DNA of 64,000 nucleotides from RUG11198 sp964600615 (GTDB lineage: Bacteria > Bacillota_I > Bacilli_A > RF39 > UBA660). The notes under the pieces are model-generated. The model saw only the letters and a list, made by a program, of their open reading frames with translations, made no database searches and had not been told where the DNA came from. The stretch is taken from NCBI GenBank assembly GCA_964600615.1, contig CAZRJK010000008.1, positions 1-64,000 of the forward strand. The letters run 5' to 3'. Shown one piece after another: positions 60,776 through 64,000 of the stretch (the stretch's first letter is position 1; each line of letters opens with the position of its first letter). The translations under genes were made by a program, and so were the position numbers.

Positions 60776-62032
60776 ATGTTTAAGAATCTTAAACTTATTT
60801 TTAGTCCAAAGAATAAAGATATAAGAAAGAGATTAGGATTTACATTATTTTGTTTATTTATATTTATAGTAGGTACTACAATACCTGTACCTGGTATTAC
60901 ATCTTTAAAGAATGTTGATTTTGGTGATTTAGCTAATGCTATTACTGGTGGATCTTTAAGAAGATTTTCTATATTTGCGTTAGGGGTTATGCCTTATATT
61001 TCTGCAACTATTATTACTAGTTTGTTGCAGATGGATATTTTACCTTATTTTACAGAACTTAAGGAAAGTGGTGCTCAAGGTAGACAAAAGATAAATACTA
61101 TAAATAGATATTTAGGAATTGGAATTGCCTTTATAGAGGGCTTTGGTATGTCATTTGCTCTTGTTAATGATGCAACTGCTATAGATTATTTAAGAATTAC
61201 TATTATATTAGTGGCTGGTACAGCATTCTTATTATGGTTAGGTGATCAAATGACACAGAAGGGTATTGGTAATGGAATATCTTTAATCATAATGGCTGGT
61301 ATACTTGCTACGATACCTAAATCTTTTGTTGATACTTTTAATGTATTGATATTAGATAATAAATCATTATTTTTAGGAATAGTAGAATTTGCTGTATTTG
61401 TATTAATATATTTAGCTATAATTGTTTTAGTTGTATTTGTACAAGAGTCTGAAAGACGTATTCCAATTCAATATTCTAATCAAACTGCTACATCTTATGG
61501 AGCTAAACAAAACTATATACCATTTAAACTTAATAGTGCTAATGTTATGCCAGTAATATTTGCTTCTGTTGTGTTTACGGTTCCTACTTTTATTGCTAGT
61601 CTTATAAAGAGTGAGAATGGTTTTGTTACTTTTGTAAATAAGTATGTTAATTATACTACTCCTACAGGATTTGCTGTATATATGGTATTGATTATTGCAT
61701 TTAGTTTCTTATATACATTTATTCAGGTAAATCCTTCAGAATTATCTAAGAATTTATCTAGACAAGGGGGATATATCCCAGGGGTAAGACCTGGTAAGGA
61801 AACTATTAAATATATTAAGACTGTTTTAGGAAGAATAACTTTAATTGGTTCATTATTTATTGCTGTTATAGCGGGTCTTCCTATTGTTGTATCTAGTTTC
61901 TTATCTACTAATTTACCAACTAGTGTTAGTATTGGTGGTACTAGTATTTTAATCGTTGTTGGTGTAGCTTTAGAGACTTGTAGACAATTAGAAAGTAGTC
62001 TAATTAATAGAAATTATGGAAGAAGGGGATAA
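60776..62032 (+). CDS. secY: Preprotein translocase subunit SecY
   Basis: 418 residues, ten TM helices. Plug region and GVMPYISATIITSLLQ, and the cytosolic loop ESERRIPIQYSNQT, then PGVRPGKET. Core of the Sec channel. It starts at the base after the L15 stop. Confidence 0.97.
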   Translation: MFKNLKLIFSPKNKDIRKRLGFTLFCLFIFIVGTTIPVPGITSLKNVDFGDLANAITGGSLRRFSIFALGVMPYISATIITSLLQMDILPYFTELKESGAQGRQKINTINRYLGIGIAFIEGFGMSFALVNDATAIDYLRITIILVAGTAFLLWLGDQMTQKGIGNGISLIIMAGILATIPKSFVDTFNVLILDNKSLFLGIVEFAVFVLIYLAIIVLVVFVQESERRIPIQYSNQTATSYGAKQNYIPFKLNSANVMPVIFASVVFTVPTFIASLIKSENGFVTFVNKYVNYTTPTGFAVYMVLIIAFSFLYTFIQVNPSELSKNLSRQGGYIPGVRPGKETIKYIKTVLGRITLIGSLFIAVIAGLPIVVSSFLSTNLPTSVSIGGTSILIVVGVALETCRQLESSLINRNYGRRG

Positions 62033-62035
62033 ATT

Positions 62036-62695
62036 ATGAAGAATATTATTTTTATAGCACCTCCGGGTGCTGGTAAAGGTACTCAAGCTAAGTTAATTAG
62101 TGATACTTATAATATTCCTCATATTTCTACTGGTGATTTACTTCGTGATGAGAGGAATTCTGGTAGTGAGCTTAGTGAGATGCTTAAAGCGGAAATGGAT
62201 AAAGGTAATTTAATAGATAATAGTATTATTGTTAAATTATTAAGAGCTAGACTTAATAAGGTTGATTGTAATAATGGTTATATATTAGATGGTTATCCTA
62301 GAAGTATAGAACAATCTAAAATATATGAAGATTTGTTATCTGAACTTAATAAAGATATGGGCGTTGTTATCTATATGGATATTGATAAGGATTTGGCACT
62401 TGAGAGAACATTAAGTAGATTAATTTGTTCTTCTTGTGGAGCTTCTTATAGTAGTGCTTCAGCTGAGTTAAAACCTAAGATAGATGGTATTTGTGATAGA
62501 TGTGGTCATGCTCTTAGGTTAAGAGGAGATGATACTCCAGAAGTTTTTTCTAATAGGTTTGATACTTATTTAAAAGAAACTAAACCTTTGATTGATTATT
62601 ATAATTCTTTAGGAGTTTTAAAGACTATTAAGGTTGAAGCTAAGGATACAGCGCAAGATGTTTTTGATAAGATAATAAAAATAATAGGTGAATAA
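62036..62695 (+). CDS. adk: Adenylate kinase (zinc-lid form)
   Basis: 219 residues. P-loop APPGAGKGTQAK (8-19), and a lid with CSSCGASY...CDRCGHAL, a structural zinc site as in Gram-positives. No map gene follows; infA is next. Confidence 0.97.
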   Translation: MKNIIFIAPPGAGKGTQAKLISDTYNIPHISTGDLLRDERNSGSELSEMLKAEMDKGNLIDNSIIVKLLRARLNKVDCNNGYILDGYPRSIEQSKIYEDLLSELNKDMGVVIYMDIDKDLALERTLSRLICSSCGASYSSASAELKPKIDGICDRCGHALRLRGDDTPEVFSNRFDTYLKETKPLIDYYNSLGVLKTIKVEAKDTAQDVFDKIIKIIGE

Positions 62696-62714
62696 TAACG
62701 AGGAGATGATTAGA

Positions 62715-62933
62715 TTGAGTAAAAATGATGTTATTGAAACCGAGGGTAAAGTAATTGATATTATTCCTGGTGGTAAATTCAAAGTTCTACTTGATGGTGG
62801 TCACATAGTAGAAGCCCATGTTTCTGGTAAAATGCGCGTAAATAATATACGTATTTTACCAGGTGATAAAGTTATTATAGAAATGTCACCTTATGATTTA
62901 ACACATGGGCGTATAGTATATAATAAGAAATAG
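62715..62933 (+). CDS. infA: Translation initiation factor IF-1
   Basis: 72 residues, S1-like fold: SKNDVIETEGKVIDIIPGGK and GKMRVNNIRILPGDKV. TTG 62715 is chosen because GAGGAG (62700-62705) sits 9 bases before it. The ATG at 62706 touches that ribosome binding site, and an N terminus starting MSKND matches the family. Confidence 0.95.
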   Translation: MSKNDVIETEGKVIDIIPGGKFKVLLDGGHIVEAHVSGKMRVNNIRILPGDKVIIEMSPYDLTHGRIVYNKK

Positions 62934-62944
62934 GAGGAATTAGA

Positions 62945-63058
62945 GTGAAAAGAAGAGCGTCAGTTAAACCTATTTGTGATAAATGCAAAGTAATAAAAAG
63001 AAATGGTAAAGTTATGGTTATTTGTGATAATCCAAAACATAAGCAAACACAAGGTTAA
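62945..63058 (+). CDS. rpmJ: 50S ribosomal protein L36
   Basis: 37 residues from GTG 62945, after TAGGAGG. KRRASVKPICDKCKVIKRNG with the C-C...C-H zinc set (CDKC, CDNPKH), the zinc-binding form. Confidence 0.95.
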   Translation: MKRRASVKPICDKCKVIKRNGKVMVICDNPKHKQTQG

Positions 63059-63075
63059 TAAGGAGGAATTAATTT

Positions 63076-63441
63076 ATGGCACGTATAAAAGGTGTTGATA
63101 TACCTGATAATAAAAGAATTGAGATTTCTTTAACTTATATTCATGGTGTTGGTAGAAGTTTATCTAATACTATTTTAAAGAATGCTAAGGTTGATATAAA
63201 TAAGAAAACTAAAGATTTGACTGAAGATGAGCTTGCTAATATTAGAGCAGAATTAGATAAGCATACAGTTGAAGGTGATTTAAGAAGAGAAGTTGCTCTA
63301 TCTATTAAAACTTTAAAAGAAATTGGCTGCTATAGAGGTAAGAGACATATAAAAGGTTTACCAGTTAGAGGTCAAAGAACTAATAGAAATGCTAGAACTC
63401 GTAAGGGTAAAGGTAAGACTATTGCTAATAAGAAAAAATAA
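63076..63441 (+). CDS. rpsM: 30S ribosomal protein S13
   Basis: 121 residues. MARIKGVDIPDNKRIEISLT and GLPVRGQRTNRNARTRKGKG. Confidence 0.98.
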   Translation: MARIKGVDIPDNKRIEISLTYIHGVGRSLSNTILKNAKVDINKKTKDLTEDELANIRAELDKHTVEGDLRREVALSIKTLKEIGCYRGKRHIKGLPVRGQRTNRNARTRKGKGKTIANKKK

Positions 63442-63466
63442 TAAGTAACTAAGGAGGTTAACTTGT

Positions 63467-63859
63467 ATGGCTAATGGAAAGTATAATGCAAGAAAACGTA
63501 AAGTAAAAAAGAATGTACCTAATGGTGTAGTACATATTAAATCTACTTTTAATAATACTGTTGTTACAGTTACTGATACTGAAGGTAATACATTATGTTG
63601 GGCTTCTTCTGGTACTCAAGGTATAAAGGGTAGTAAGAAGTCTACACCATTTGCTGCTAGTAAAAGTGCTGAACTTGCTGGTGCTAAGGCAGTTGAAATG
63701 GGAATGAAGAAAGTTGAAGTTGAGGTAAAAGGATTGGGTGCTGGTCGTGAATCTGCGATCAGAGCATTACAAGCTACAGGATTAGAAGTAACAAAAATAA
63801 CTGATAATACACCAATCCCACATAACGGATGTCGTCCACCAAAGAAACGTCGTGGATAA
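63467..63859 (+). CDS. rpsK: 30S ribosomal protein S11
   Basis: 130 residues. VHIKSTFNNTVVTVTDTEGN and THIS-type end HNGCRPPKKRRG. Confidence 0.98.
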   Translation: MANGKYNARKRKVKKNVPNGVVHIKSTFNNTVVTVTDTEGNTLCWASSGTQGIKGSKKSTPFAASKSAELAGAKAVEMGMKKVEVEVKGLGAGRESAIRALQATGLEVTKITDNTPIPHNGCRPPKKRRG

Positions 63860-63881
63860 AAAAAGGAAAGGGAGTGTTAAG

Positions 63882-64000
63882 ATGTTAAAATTTGAAAAAC
63901 CTAATTATAAAGTAAAAGAATATATTGAAAGCGATAATTATGGTAAATTTGAGATTGAACCCTTAGAGAGAGGTTTTGGTACTACTTTAGGGAATGCTTT
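63882..64000 (+). CDS. rpoA: RNA polymerase alpha subunit (3' end outside window)
   Basis: ATG 63882 after GGGAGTG, opening MLKFEKPNYKVKEYIESDN and reaching the conserved PLERGFGTTLGNA. Continues beyond the window. Confidence 0.96.
   Translation, partial: MLKFEKPNYKVKEYIESDNYGKFEIEPLERGFGTTLGNA

Overview
The window comes from a very AT-rich, Gram-positive-type bacterium in or near class Bacilli (Bacillota). It is probably a host-associated lineage of the RF39/Erysipelotrichia/Mollicutes-like kind; that placement is inference. Supporting evidence: the S10-spc-alpha ribosomal operon in Firmicute order, a Phe T-box leader, a YqzL homologue between era and recO, lipoproteins with lipoboxes, an MreCD pair, and relics of sporulation (cse60, spoVID-like, ysxE-like). 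TGA is used as a stop (for example at the cdd/era overlap), so the code is standard and not the Mycoplasma code.

Layout. 1-1508: end of rpsB, then tsf. 1590-2980: a secreted surface-protein gene behind an 18-T tract that abuts its promoter. Its 3' end switches abruptly to about 60% GC and is followed by a palindrome with a GGAA loop and a nested set of helices. This looks like the variable region of a diversity-generating retroelement (DGR) target, without the reverse transcriptase or template in view. 3193-8328: an Rpn-type nuclease gene whose ribosome binding site is buried in a perfect hairpin, addA, and a RhuM-Fic gene. 8549-11641: an ABC exporter and a VanZ-like protein. 11654-20313: housekeeping genes ybeY, dgkA, cdd, era, yqzL, recO, mreC, mreD, cmk and alaS. 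20324-26121: lipoproteins, cse60, small membrane proteins, a YnbB-type PLP enzyme and a membrane-anchored C39-like peptidase. 26193-31804: fhs, hemW-like, gltX, a CobW/ZNG-type GTPase and tRNA-Arg(CCT). 31841-41527: a divergent sigma factor, a membrane-tethered zinc-ribbon protein carrying EF-Tu domains II-III, a CofE-like ligase homologue, two tandem membrane-anchored putative wall hydrolases, tadA, a CFI-box protein, a ZIP transporter and a D,D-carboxypeptidase. 41528-45484: the Phe T-box and pheST. 45508-50956: a membrane protein, the spoVID/ysxE-like pair, and a large lysozyme plus C39-like protein with a small partner ORF. 51062-64000: promoter, structured leader, and the ribosomal protein operon through secY, adk, infA, rpmJ, rpsM and rpsK into rpoA.

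Together this is core translation, wall-synthesis and nucleotide metabolism, interrupted by accessory surface and secreted functions. The points most worth a second look are the putative DGR target at 1590-2980, the uncharacterised gene inserted between rpsN and rpsH, the membrane-tethered EF-Tu fragment, and the family of membrane-anchored or signal-less peptidoglycan-active proteins.
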